Positions 7,958-16,341 of a stretch of 64,000 nucleotides of DNA are shown piece by piece (the first letter of the stretch is position 1; each line of letters opens with the position of its first letter). This stretch comes from Candidatus Paracaedibacter acanthamoebae. GTDB taxonomy: Bacteria; Pseudomonadota; Alphaproteobacteria; Paracaedibacterales; Paracaedibacteraceae. The position numbers and the translations under genes are program-made. Below the pieces are notes generated by a model that had not been told where the DNA came from, made no database searches, and was given only the letters and a program-made list of their open reading frames with translations. Location: assembly GCF_000742835.1 (NCBI RefSeq), contig NZ_CP008941.1:825001-889000 (forward strand), read 5' to 3'.

Positions 7958-8944
7958 ATGAAATTTAAGCATCTTTTTGCTTCTTTCTTATTAACAATGG
8001 TTACGCATCAGGCTTTTTCCTCTGAATCCTTAGAAGAGGAAGATAAAGCATCTGTAATCCAGCAAACAACATTAGAATCAGAGGGCTCTATTGGAGTATT
8101 GCCAGATGAAATGATGATCAAAATATTCTCCCTCCTCGAATTAAAGAATATTCCCTCTGTCACCGAAACAAATCAAAGATGGCAAAGGCTAATGAACGAT
8201 AACCAGCTTTGGAAAAGTTATGCAAAAAGAGCCCACCTTATTATGGATGATGGAGATAACACTCAGGATAGAGATTATAAGGAACTCATTAAATATCATT
8301 GCACCTATTCTTTTGAGGGCCTAAACACCTTAAATATAAATAACGAAACAGAAAGTTGGATTCACGAGATAAACTTTGATGGTTCAGAAGTTTTAGGCGA
8401 AGCAGAGGAGGGATATAACCCTCGGAAGAGGTATAAATTTAAATGGACGCCAGAGAAAGGTATGGAATTCTTAAGGACCTTAAACGATGTAAACAAAAAT
8501 GCCCTTTCTCTATATGTGATGGGCGGCACAATGTATTTTAACGATACTGTGTCAGATAATGATATACGGGACTTCTCACTACAATTGGCACGGCTCAAGG
8601 AAGAACTCTCTCGACCTCTAATCTCATCTGATATAATAGAGAGTCAGACTGAGATGGTAAATTTTGATGCCTTAAATTGGCTTTCGGGTATTTCTCCAGA
8701 GCCAAAATATTTAACAGAAGCCTGTGAATGGATCTCGGGGCATGGTATGAAAGCTTTACAACAATTGCTCACTGATAAGGGTCTTTTACCTCCTGGTTGG
8801 GAATTAGTGAACGTAAGCAAAATAACAGCAAGCAGAACTGTGCTTATTGGAGAAGCAAATTTTGATGTTGTGGGAGAAGACGGAATGATGGAAATACTGG
8901 AGCGCGCATGGCATGCTGTTATTCCCAGAAAAAATCTATTTTAA
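7958..8944 (+). CDS. secreted F-box-containing protein (candidate host-directed effector)
   Basis: The 328-residue protein begins with a signal peptide (MKFKHLFASFLLTMVTHQAF, cleavage near SS/ES). At residues 46-92 it has a typical F-box: IGVLPDEMMIKIFSLLELKN, then the RWQRLMND...LWKSY half, matching the eukaryotic consensus (LPxEllxxIfsxL..l....vck.W..l..d..LW). F-boxes bind Skp1 and recruit substrates to SCF ubiquitin ligases, which bacteria lack, so the domain makes sense only inside a eukaryotic host. The remaining 230 residues show no leucine-rich repeats or other domain I recognise and may hold the substrate-binding part. CGGAG lies about ten bases before the ATG. It is a single gene with its own promoter. 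The F-box call is strong; effector function is inferred. Confidence 0.8.
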   Translation: MKFKHLFASFLLTMVTHQAFSSESLEEEDKASVIQQTTLESEGSIGVLPDEMMIKIFSLLELKNIPSVTETNQRWQRLMNDNQLWKSYAKRAHLIMDDGDNTQDRDYKELIKYHCTYSFEGLNTLNINNETESWIHEINFDGSEVLGEAEEGYNPRKRYKFKWTPEKGMEFLRTLNDVNKNALSLYVMGGTMYFNDTVSDNDIRDFSLQLARLKEELSRPLISSDIIESQTEMVNFDALNWLSGISPEPKYLTEACEWISGHGMKALQQLLTDKGLLPPGWELVNVSKITASRTVLIGEANFDVVGEDGMMEILERAWHAVIPRKNLF

Positions 8945-9033
8945 TATAGAGGGCCTCTTCTTAAACGGCACCATCAAGTTCTGAGATCTGTCAGTATATT
9001 GCTGCTTTGGGGAGAATTTAGACACAAAGAAGA

Positions 9034-9429
9034 TTACTTCTTTAGGTGTCGATCCAAAGTCACACGACTTACTCCAAGCTCTTTGGCGATATGGCTTTTC
9101 CTTGTTCCCAGAGCAAGTTGATTTTTGACAGAGTCGATTTGCTCAGAGGATAAGATTTCTTTCCTTCCCTTATATGCTCCACGTTTTTTAGCTAGCGCAA
9201 TTCCCTCCATTTGCCTTTCTCGGATGAGAGCTCGTTCAAATTCAGCAAAAGCCCCCATAACAGATAGAAGGAGATTAGATATAGGGGAATCTTCCCCAGT
9301 GAAGGTGAGATTTTCTTTTAAGAATTGGACTTTGACGTCCTTTCCTGTAAACGTTTGCACTAAACGCCTAAGATCATCTAAATTGCGTGCAAGTCGATCA
9401 AGACTATGAACGATAATTGTATCTCCCTC
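9034..9429 (-). pseudogene. serine recombinase/resolvase, 5'-truncated
   Basis: The open frame on the minus strand encodes the middle and end of a small serine recombinase: IIVHSLDRLARNLDDLRRLV, FTGEDSPISNLLLSVMGAFA, EFERALIRERQMEGIALAKK, and a C-terminal helix-turn-helix (SHIAKELGVSRVTLDRHLKK). The N-terminal part with the catalytic serine (typically YxRVSxxxQ) is missing. An in-frame TGA at 9430-9432 interrupts the frame exactly where it should continue. It is therefore a dead remnant. Resolvases of this type belong to Tn3-like transposons or plasmids, and a transposase-like tail lies next to it. Confidence 0.8.
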
Positions 9430-9476
9430 TCAGGGTATCAGGAAGAATCGTCCGTAAATACACGCTAAGGAATTTT

Positions 9477-9740
9477 TTATTTGATCAAGCTCCTATCCAG
9501 TACATAACCGCCATACAAAATAATATTATCCCAACCGATTGGACTTAAATGGGGCAGCAGCGCTAAATATTTTTCATCCAGTTCATGGCCATCAGAATCA
9601 CACATGGGCTCTCGAATATGGTGGAAACAATGCCCCATCATTAGATAGGTTTTATAAAAATTGGCTTTGATCCAACCAATCTCACCTTCTCGCAGATCTT
9701 GTCGTTTAATCTGTTCAGCATATTCACCACCAGCAATGCG
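9477..9740 (-). pseudogene. transposase-like C-terminal fragment (possibly Tn3 family)
   Basis: One minus-strand frame reads about 85 codons to a TAA at 9477-9479, ending LLPHLSPIGWDNIILYGGYV plus about seven residues. The pattern SPxGWxxIxLxGxY resembles the C-terminus of Tn3-family TnpA, which fits the adjacent resolvase remnant. The upstream part (ending HCFHHIREPMCD) does not clearly match Tn3 and may derive from another element. No start is present and frames change further upstream (to about 9950). Family assignment is tentative. Confidence 0.4.
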
Positions 9741-9989
9741 GAAGTCTTTTGGGCTGTTTTATCTTGATAAGCTTTGACTTAATACGGCTCTGTTTATGAG
9801 CAAAGGATAGAAACCTCTGGTAAGATCGGCTAACAGGATAATTTATATAATCAGTTGTTGCTTGTTGCGGGTTAGAATGAGTAGAAGTAAATTCATACCA
9901 ATTGAAAAACTTATCCTCACCAAGGCTGGTTTTAAGGTGGACCGGTTATACAAAAATATACTTATAACTTAAAAATATCTTCCTCTCAT

Positions 9990-10017
9990 TTGATATAAAA
10001 ATTATGCACCCTATTTT
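9990..10017 (+). promoter_or_regulatory. family promoter, copy 4
   Basis: TTGATA at 9990-9995, 16 bases, TATTTT at 10012-10017, preceded by CTCTCAT. It is the same module as at 6047, 6514 and 7033 and stands before a broken family member, so the duplicated unit included promoter and gene. Confidence 0.65.
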
Positions 10018-10051
10018 TATAAGTGTGTCATAAATTGAGAAGGATAATACA

Positions 10052-10334
10052 ATGATGAATAACGTATTTCTTAGCACAGTTGCCCTTATGGTGGGCCTAA
10101 TTTCCAATAAGCCTTGCTAGTTGCGACCCAGTCACCCCTAATCCTGCTGAAAATTATGGTGATTGCCTCAAAAAAGTAGCCCAAACGTTCCAAGCAAGGG
10201 CCAATAACATCTCGAAGTATCATCAACAAGAAAAGGATGCCATTCTTGAAGATCTAAAGGAAACAGCAAAATATGAAAAAGATATATGCCGCCAAACTTG
10301 TAAGGATGCGCCTCAGCCCCAGTCTGCGGGTTAG
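10052..10334 (+). pseudogene. small secreted Cys-rich protein, copy 4, frameshifted
   Basis: The first 22 codons (MMNNVFLSTVALMVGLISNK...) give the family signal peptide and then run into TAG. Shifting frame at that point restores the rest of the family pattern: ASCDPV, YGDCLKKVAQTFQARANN, and CRQTCKDAPQ, ending at TAG 10332-10334. A single small indel within the end of the signal peptide therefore killed the gene recently, since the rest is well conserved. Promoter and ribosome-binding site (GAGAAGGA) are intact. Confidence 0.75.
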
Positions 10335-10387
10335 TATTTAAAGTAGGTTTTTCAAATATTCCTTAAGACATGTGAAAAATATGCCTT

Positions 10388-10405
10388 CCCCGGCTTAGGC
10401 CGGGG
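10388..10405. terminator. GC-rich hairpin between convergent genes
   Basis: CCCCGGC at 10388-10394 pairs perfectly with GCCGGGG at 10399-10405 over a TTAG tetraloop. It lies between the frameshifted small gene and the thiolase stop, facing both. Confidence 0.6.
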
Positions 10406-10439
10406 ACTTTATAATTACTTTGATTCATTTATTGATTTT

Positions 10440-11714
10440 TTATACCGATTCTAGAATTGCGGCAATTCCCATACCGCCGGCGGTACAAATGGAAATCAAC
10501 CCTCGTTTTTTCCCGTCTTGCACCAACAACTTGGCAAGCGTCCCTGTAATTCGAGCGCCCGTGGCTGCGAATGGATGGCCGAGAGCAACAGAACTACCCA
10601 CTGTATTCAATTTTGTACGGTCCAAAGATCCGAGGGCCGATGTAAGTCCTAGACTACCGCGACAATAGGCATCGGTTTCCCAGGCTTTCAACGTGCACAG
10701 TACCTGCCCAGCAAAGGCTTCATGAATTTCAAAATAATCAAAATCGGAAAAAGTTAAGGTATTCCTTGTCAAGAGTTGAGCTACAGCCTTTGTCGGGGCC
10801 ATCAGCAACCCGGCACCGTGCACAAAATCCACCGCGGCCACCTGCACATCCACAATTCTCGCTAAAGGTTTTAACCCGAGGGCCATAGCTCCCGCATCAT
10901 TAGCAATCAAAACGCAAGCGGATCCATCCGTCAACGGTGAGCTGTTTCCCGCCGTTAATGATCCCTCTGGATTAAAGGCCGGCTTTAACTTAGCCAATTT
11001 ATCAAGGGCAATATCACTGCGTAATATTCCATCTTGTTTTAAACCATAGAAGGGGGTGACTAGATCCTCATAGAATCCATCCTGATAAGCCTTGACACCA
11101 TTAACATGGCTTGCCATAGCAAACTCGTCCTGCTCTTCCCGCGAAACATTCCATTCCTTTACCATCAGCTCACAGTGTTTTCCCATAGACAATTTAGTGC
11201 GCGGTTCATCGATAACAGGCGTTTTTGGTGATAAATCTTGTAATCTTAAGCGTGTCAAAATCTTTAAACGATCGCCTCCCGTTTTAGCTTGATTAAGCTG
11301 CAAAAGAATTTTTTGCAGTCCCGGTGAAACCTCAATGGGAAGATCACTGTTGGTATCCACGCCGCCAGCAATACCATGATTAATGGCACCCACATGCGCC
11401 TTAAGAGCAAGCTGCCATATAGTTTCTAACCCCGTTCCGCAGGCTCGCTGAACATTATAAGCCGGTGTTTCAGGGTGTAAGGGGGTTGATAAAATAACCT
11501 CGCGCGCCAAGTTAAAATCTGATGAGCTATTCATAACGGCCCCAAAGGCAGCATCACCCATTTGTATACCGTTTAATTTATACCGATCAATGAGAGCATT
11601 TACCGAGGCGACCATAAGGTCTTGCCGTGAAACGTCCATATAACTTGTTAGACTTTTGGCAAAAGGAATACGCGCACTCCCCAACACATATACTTGATTT
11701 TTATCGGACTTCAT
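10440..11714 (-). CDS. acetyl-CoA C-acyltransferase (thiolase, FadI-like)
   Basis: A thiolase of 424 residues. It shows the acyl-accepting cysteine in NVQRACGTGLET, the catalytic histidines in FEIHEAFAGQ and GHPFAATGAR, and the second active-site cysteine in the glycine-rich SICTAGGMGIA. These enzymes cleave 3-ketoacyl-CoA or condense two acetyl-CoA. The length and the GHPFAATGAR variant fit the FadI/trifunctional-beta-type group better than short-chain PhaA. No fadJ partner is adjacent. It is transcribed divergently from a TetR regulator with repeat sequences between, so regulation by that protein is likely. Class is sure; the exact role (beta-oxidation or acetoacetyl-CoA formation) is not. 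Confidence 0.88.
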   Translation of the reverse strand: MKSDKNQVYVLGSARIPFAKSLTSYMDVSRQDLMVASVNALIDRYKLNGIQMGDAAFGAVMNSSSDFNLAREVILSTPLHPETPAYNVQRACGTGLETIWQLALKAHVGAINHGIAGGVDTNSDLPIEVSPGLQKILLQLNQAKTGGDRLKILTRLRLQDLSPKTPVIDEPRTKLSMGKHCELMVKEWNVSREEQDEFAMASHVNGVKAYQDGFYEDLVTPFYGLKQDGILRSDIALDKLAKLKPAFNPEGSLTAGNSSPLTDGSACVLIANDAGAMALGLKPLARIVDVQVAAVDFVHGAGLLMAPTKAVAQLLTRNTLTFSDFDYFEIHEAFAGQVLCTLKAWETDAYCRGSLGLTSALGSLDRTKLNTVGSSVALGHPFAATGARITGTLAKLLVQDGKKRGLISICTAGGMGIAAILESV

Positions 11715-11732
11715 CCTATTCTCCTATCTATA

Positions 11733-11761
11733 GGTAGTTTTATACTAACTAATGGTAGTTT
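11733..11761. promoter_or_regulatory. candidate TetR operator
   Basis: In the divergent gap between thiolase and tetR, GGTAGTTT occurs twice (11733-11740 and 11754-11761), spaced 21 bases, two helical turns. The second copy is part of a palindrome AACTA-ATGG-TAGTT (11747-11760). The position and symmetry suit binding by the adjacent dimeric repressor. This is inferred from pattern and position only. Confidence 0.4.
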
Positions 11762-11811
11762 AAAAAGGGATATTGTCAACCCATTGCTGTACAAATCGTA
11801 AATGAGGGATC

Positions 11812-12408
11812 ATGATGGCACAACACACCGCCACTCTTGAAAACACAAAGATGCGTGCTTTGCGGGAAGGAATAAAACTACTGCAAATTCATGGATATAA
11901 TGGTTTTAGCTTTCAAGATTTAGCCACGGTCCTGGGAATTCGCAAAGCAAGTTTATATTCTCATTTTAAATCAAAAGAGGATTTTGGACTGGCCATTCTT
12001 GATCACCATGCCGCTCAATTTAATCAATGGTGCGCTACCATCGATGGCTTTGGCGCATGGGACAAACTGAAAGCCTATTTTGATCTTTTTTATACCTTTG
12101 GCACTCAATTTTCAGGGATGTGTCCCCTCTGCGCCTTTGCCTCTGATCAGCAATCCCTTCCTCAGTCCATTAAGGCAGCTCTCGAAAAAAACAGTAAAAT
12201 TCGACGGGATTGGATGATAATAATCATTGAGCAGGGCCAACACAAAAAAGAGTTTCGCACCGATTTACCGCCCACAGGATTGGCAGAAATGATTTTAGCG
12301 GTAAGTTTCGGAGTGCAATTAAGTGCCCGCACCTTTACCCACGCAGACCACATTCATATAGTCAGAGAGCAGATCGAAATCTTACTGAAACCTGGGAGTG
12401 TCAGATAA
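11812..12408 (+). CDS. TetR/AcrR-family transcriptional regulator
   Basis: The 198-residue protein has an N-terminal TetR DNA-binding domain at about residues 15-62, including the helix-turn-helix FQDLATVLGIRKASLYSHF followed by KSKEDF, and an all-helical ligand-binding C-terminal domain with CPLCAFASD. GAGGG at 11804-11808 precedes the ATG; a second ATG directly follows. It diverges from the thiolase gene and probably represses it in response to an acyl compound, by analogy with other TetR-thiolase pairs. Its 3' end overlaps the convergent P-loop gene by 27 bases. Confidence 0.88.
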   Translation: MMAQHTATLENTKMRALREGIKLLQIHGYNGFSFQDLATVLGIRKASLYSHFKSKEDFGLAILDHHAAQFNQWCATIDGFGAWDKLKAYFDLFYTFGTQFSGMCPLCAFASDQQSLPQSIKAALEKNSKIRRDWMIIIIEQGQHKKEFRTDLPPTGLAEMILAVSFGVQLSARTFTHADHIHIVREQIEILLKPGSVR

Positions 12409-12903
12409 AAACATTTGAGCAAGCTTTATAACCTGCTTATCATTGTTGACTTCAATAAAACGAACAGTTGGATAAGATCGAGCGACTGTATAAATTTTAT
12501 GACTATAGCGCTTCCTAAAGCGCAGCAAGTACGTCACAAGGCTGCATGTCACCTGCTCAAGAGAATGAGGAGCCCGATCATCAATTCGACGATCTCGCGG
12601 TGACCATAAGCGTTTAAAAATACGCCATATACAAATATACCAAGGAAAATTGAAATAGATGGCAATATCAGCGCGAGCAAACCTTGTTTCCAAGGTAGAC
12701 ATAGCATTTCCATCAATAATCCAATTATCTTGATCAATCCACTCTTGTTTTAATATCAAAAAATTTTCACGCTGTCTTTCTTGCCAGTGAGACTCAAAGA
12801 AAATCTTGTCGACATGATAGACAGGCAGTGATAATTGCTCACCAATTTCAACAGCAAAGGTGGATTTCCCAGATCCAGGAGGACCAAACATCATGATTCG
12901 CAT
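12382..12903 (-). CDS. FlaR-like P-loop NTPase (DNA topology modulation family)
   Basis: The protein opens with MRIMMFGPPGSGKSTFAVEI, a Walker A loop right at the N-terminus, followed by LPVYHVDKIFFES and WIIDGN. This order is characteristic of the adenylate-kinase-like group annotated as FlaR or topology modulation proteins. About 173 residues, normal for the group. The open frame extends 18 codons upstream to 12957, but homologues begin directly at the P-loop segment, so I use the ATG at 12903. Members are presumed small-molecule kinases; the biochemical role is not established. It overlaps the end of tetR in the opposite direction. Confidence 0.7.
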   Translation of the reverse strand: MRIMMFGPPGSGKSTFAVEIGEQLSLPVYHVDKIFFESHWQERQRENFLILKQEWIDQDNWIIDGNAMSTLETRFARADIAIYFNFPWYICIWRIFKRLWSPRDRRIDDRAPHSLEQVTCSLVTYLLRFRKRYSHKIYTVARSYPTVRFIEVNNDKQVIKLAQMFLSDTPRFQ

Positions 12904-12995
12904 ATTATAGCCAAACCTATCATCAATGGAGCGGAAATTTCTGGAGCAAACCCACAAAAGGTTTACGCCAGAAAAACTCCCCTATTAGATAACAC

Positions 12996-14675
12996 TTAAC
13001 GGGATAAGGGTTTATACTTTATCCGATGCGGTTGATCCGCAGCAACACCTAAGCGACGACGGCGATCTTCTTCATAAGACTGATAATTTCCCTCGAACCA
13101 TTCAACATGGCTGTCGCCTTCAAAAGCTAAGATATGAGTTGCAATACGATCTAAGAAGAATCGATCGTGGGTAATCACAATGGCACAACCGGCAAAATCA
13201 AGCAGCGCTTCTTCCAAGGAACGTAATGTTTCCACATCCAAATCATTGGTTGGTTCATCGAGCATTAGTACATTCGCACCCGACTTAAGCATATTGGCCA
13301 AGTGAACACGATTGCGCTCCCCTCCCGACAGCTGACCGACCTTCTTTTGTTGATCAGCGCCTTTAAAGTTAAACATGGCACAATAGGCACGGCTTGGAAT
13401 CTTGTTCTTACCAAGCGTAATTTCATCATGCCCTTTAGAAATTTCTTCCCAAATGGTTTTGTTAGCATCGAGAGAATCGCGCGATTGATCTACGTATCCT
13501 AAAACCACAGTTTCACCAATTTTAATGGTTCCTGAATCAGGTTTTTCCATGCCGGTAATCATCTTAAATAAGGTCGTTTTACCAGCTCCATTTGCCCCGA
13601 TAATCCCAACAATACCACCTCGTGGTAAACGGAAATTTAAATCTTCAATTAATAAGCGATCCCCAAAAGATTTGGTCAACCCATTGGCATCAATAACTGT
13701 ATCTCCCAAGCGTGGCCCCGGTGGAATAATAATAGATCCATCTCCCTTGCCCTGATCGACATCTTGAGCCAATAAGGCTTCATAGGCTTGAATACGCGCC
13801 TTGCTTTTAGACTGACGAGCCTTGGGTGATTGACGAATCCATTCAAGTTCGCGCGCCAATTGCTTTTGGCGGTTCGTTTCTTGCTTTTGTTCTACCTCTA
13901 GACGCTTACGCTTTTGTTCTAACCAACTGGAATAGTTGCCTTCGTAAGGGATACCTTGGCCACGGTCTAGCTCTAGAATCCAACCCACCACATTATCCAA
14001 GAAATAGCGATCGTGGGTAATCAACACGACGGTACCGTTATAATCTTTCAAATAACGCTCAAGCCAAGCTACGGAATCAGCGTCCAAGTGGTTGGTCGGC
14101 TCATCCAGCAAGAGCATATCCGGTTTTTGCATCAGCAAGCGACACAAGGCGACCCGGCGGCGTTCTCCCCCCGACAGCTTTGTCACATCCGAATCCCCGG
14201 ACGGGCAACGCAGTGCATCCATGGCAATCTCAATCTTACGATTCAAATCCCAAGCATCCGCAGCATCAATTTTATCTTGCAAATCAGCTTGTTCTGCAAT
14301 CAGAGCATTCATTTCATCATCAGTCAGCTCTTCGGCAAACCGCGCACTGACAGCATCAAACCGATCCATCAGGTCTTTAATTTCCCCCAGGCCCGACATG
14401 ATGTTTCCAGTAACATCTAAACTTGGATCAAGTTGAGGTTCTTGTTCCAGATAACCAACTTTGACACCGTCAGCTGCCCACGCTTCTCCGTTAAATTCTG
14501 TATCAATTCCAGCCATAATCTTAAGCAAGGTTGACTTACCTGAACCGTTGGGGCCAATAATACCAATCTTTGCCCCCGGATAAAAAGACAACCAAATGTC
14601 TTTTAGAATTTCGCGCCCCCCTGGAAAAATTTTCGACAGGCTTTTCATAACATAAATATATTGATGGCTGGACAT
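12996..14675 (-). CDS. ettA: energy-dependent translational throttle protein EttA
   Basis: This ABC-F ATPase of 559 residues binds the ribosomal E site and gates the first elongation step according to the ATP/ADP ratio. It has two ABC modules with Walker A loops GPNGSGKST (near residue 41) and GANGAGKTT (near 357), signature motifs LSGGERRRV and LSGGERNRV, and Walker [13 protein letters not shown] and [11 protein letters not shown]. The arm insertion in the first module and the linker are of EttA length. There are no membrane segments. It starts 9 bases after pgpA, so the two are an operon. Confidence 0.95.
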   Translation of the reverse strand: MSSHQYIYVMKSLSKIFPGGREILKDIWLSFYPGAKIGIIGPNGSGKSTLLKIMAGIDTEFNGEAWAADGVKVGYLEQEPQLDPSLDVTGNIMSGLGEIKDLMDRFDAVSARFAEELTDDEMNALIAEQADLQDKIDAADAWDLNRKIEIAMDALRCPSGDSDVTKLSGGERRRVALCRLLMQKPDMLLLDEPTNHLDADSVAWLERYLKDYNGTVVLITHDRYFLDNVVGWILELDRGQGIPYEGNYSSWLEQKRKRLEVEQKQETNRQKQLARELEWIRQSPKARQSKSKARIQAYEALLAQDVDQGKGDGSIIIPPGPRLGDTVIDANGLTKSFGDRLLIEDLNFRLPRGGIVGIIGANGAGKTTLFKMITGMEKPDSGTIKIGETVVLGYVDQSRDSLDANKTIWEEISKGHDEITLGKNKIPSRAYCAMFNFKGADQQKKVGQLSGGERNRVHLANMLKSGANVLMLDEPTNDLDVETLRSLEEALLDFAGCAIVITHDRFFLDRIATHILAFEGDSHVEWFEGNYQSYEEDRRRRLGVAADQPHRIKYKPLSR

Positions 14676-14684
14676 TCGGATCCC

Positions 14685-15191
14685 TTAAAAAATAAAAGTT
14701 AGCAGGCCCCACACCAGAGCAGCCGCAGGAATGGCAGCTAAAATATCATCAATCATAACCCCAAACCCGCGCCAAGCTGTTGTGGACGCAAGGTATTCAT
14801 CTATTTTATATATCGGAAAAGGCTTACAAATGTCAAAGATTCGAAACGCAATAAACACACTCACCCAAATTTTGAGCGAAAAAACAGAAGTCGATAGCAG
14901 CACCGCTGGTTCTATTTTTAACAAAAACAAACTAAAAACAAGCGTTAGCATCAACCCGGCAATTTCATCAATGACAATGTACGATGGGTCCGGATCAGCT
15001 GTTGGATCAAGCGTCAGCACATGGCTGCAATACCACCCTATTAAGAAGCAAACCAAGGTTGCAATCCAAAGCGTTTTCAGCCCATAAGGCAAGAGTAACA
15101 AGCAGAGAGGAATTGCAACGATAGTTCCCCATGTTCCAGGCGCCTTCGGCAGATATCCACTATAAAAACCAGAAGCAATAAATTTGATCAT
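14685..15191 (-). CDS. pgpA: phosphatidylglycerophosphatase A
   Basis: PgpA removes the phosphate from phosphatidylglycerol phosphate in the inner membrane, giving phosphatidylglycerol. The 168-residue protein has the N-terminal signature SGFYSGYLPKAPGTWGT, the acidic segment YIVIDEIAGLMLTL and a late RIFDICKPFPI motif, all typical, with about four membrane segments. It lies directly upstream of ettA. It could be confused only with other PgpA-domain proteins, which have the same activity. Confidence 0.93.
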   Translation of the reverse strand: MIKFIASGFYSGYLPKAPGTWGTIVAIPLCLLLLPYGLKTLWIATLVCFLIGWYCSHVLTLDPTADPDPSYIVIDEIAGLMLTLVFSLFLLKIEPAVLLSTSVFSLKIWVSVFIAFRIFDICKPFPIYKIDEYLASTTAWRGFGVMIDDILAAIPAAALVWGLLTFIF

Positions 15192-15382
15192 AAGAATGAC
15201 TTTCCTTCACTTAGACTCACCCTTAAGAGCCTTCAGTATTTCTCTATTTCGTCAAACCAAGGTTAACCGAAGGGTCCACATAAAGCCACCTTTCAATTTA
15301 AGAAATGGTATGATGTTCTATCAATTAACCTAATTAGTGCTTAAAAATTCCCTTCCTGCCTCTTATTCAATTTAAGGACCTT

Positions 15383-15502
15383 ATGCGTGAAGCAAACAAA
15401 TTTCAAAATAAAAATATTTTTCGATTTAGCTTTAATCACAGTAAATTTTATACCTTTAAATATATACTTACCCGGCTTAGCAGAGAAACTTACAGATTTT
15501 AA
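15383..15502 (+). CDS. possible 39-residue small protein or leader peptide
   Basis: An ATG at 15383 with AAGGA four to five bases upstream opens a 39-codon frame (starting MREANKFQNKNIFRFSF) that is basic and aromatic. It stops at 15500-15502, eight bases before a hairpin. The compact order of ribosome-binding site, small frame and hairpin suggests a real transcript, but there is no homology I recognise and the region is AT-rich. Apart from this frame and the hairpin, the 15192-15591 gap shows nothing. Confidence 0.25.
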   Translation: MREANKFQNKNIFRFSFNHSKFYTFKYILTRLSRETYRF

Positions 15503-15509
15503 AAGATGA

Positions 15510-15527
15510 GCCTACGTTGAGGTAGGC
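15510..15527. terminator. hairpin between opposing transcripts
   Basis: GCCTAC at 15510-15515 pairs with GTAGGC at 15522-15527, loop GTTGAG. On the minus strand it lies about 65 bases beyond the stop of the secreted protein gene and is followed after four bases by TTTT. On the plus strand it is followed by TTT. It may serve either direction. Confidence 0.45.
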
Positions 15528-15591
15528 TTTAGAATAGACTATAAAGCAGATAAGCAAAATTGCCTAGTACGGCTGTTTTGCTTACCCTTTA

Positions 15592-16218
15592 CTAGTTACC
15601 GAAATATTTTTCCACCACGTCTTGCGGAAGCTGCTGGTTTAAGAAATTGATATTAAAGCGGTGCTTATTGTGATTAATTACATTAGCGGACAAATCTTTT
15701 AAGGACGGAAAGAACAGTTCAGTTTTCCACAGACAAGAATTTTCAATTCCGAGTGGCAGAATTTTATAAACATTAATGATAGGATCTTGAATTTTAACCA
15801 AATAAGTGTTGTTTTCACTACCTTTACTTAATCTTATCTTAGTCCCTCGCCGTTGATAAGAAAGTTCGCCTGAATATTCTTTTGTATCAAAGGGAAGTTT
15901 AAAAGATAGACTAAAATTATAATAATCTAAATTACGATAATAATCATTTTTCAAATCTGTTCTTGTAGCAATATAGGTGGCTCTTGGAAGAATGGTTCCG
16001 GGTCCTCGAGTAGAAGTAGGCTCGCTTGTAGGATTGATTATAAACGGATAGTCGCTCTGCTGTTGACCTGCCTGATCCTTAAATCTTGCGCTAACCTGAA
16101 GATTTAAAGGGATATCTGTAGCATTTTCAAAAGTAAACAAATGATCAGCTTGGGTAGAATTTACCTCACTCGCTTGTGGTAGGGTTATAAAGCACCAGAA
16201 TAATAATATTTTTTTCAT
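15592..16218 (-). CDS. secreted protein of unknown function
   Basis: About 208 residues, beginning MKKILLFWCFITLPQASEVN, a short signal peptide cleaved near QA/SE. The open frame starts four codons earlier at 16230, but the ATG at 16218 puts the lysines at the N-terminus of the signal peptide. The mature part is beta-rich in appearance, with SYQRRGTKIRLSKGSENN and several aromatic-polar alternations, and no cysteine pairs. I recognise no domain. It stands alone beside the IS-rich island, 123 bases from an IS end. Confidence 0.6.
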   Translation of the reverse strand: MKKILLFWCFITLPQASEVNSTQADHLFTFENATDIPLNLQVSARFKDQAGQQQSDYPFIINPTSEPTSTRGPGTILPRATYIATRTDLKNDYYRNLDYYNFSLSFKLPFDTKEYSGELSYQRRGTKIRLSKGSENNTYLVKIQDPIINVYKILPLGIENSCLWKTELFFPSLKDLSANVINHNKHRFNINFLNQQLPQDVVEKYFGN

Positions 16219-16341
16219 ACCTACACTCATTTCATCTCCTAAGCTTAAGTTAATAACATAATCTGCTACTTAGATATGGGAAACAGGTTTACATTTTTCA
16301 AGGAGAAATTTTGAGAATATAAAACTTATATAACAGTATTG

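Noticed and set aside
14013-14436. Long plus-strand frames (114-135 codons) opposite ettA
   Set aside because: They are shadows of a well-conserved ABC-F gene.
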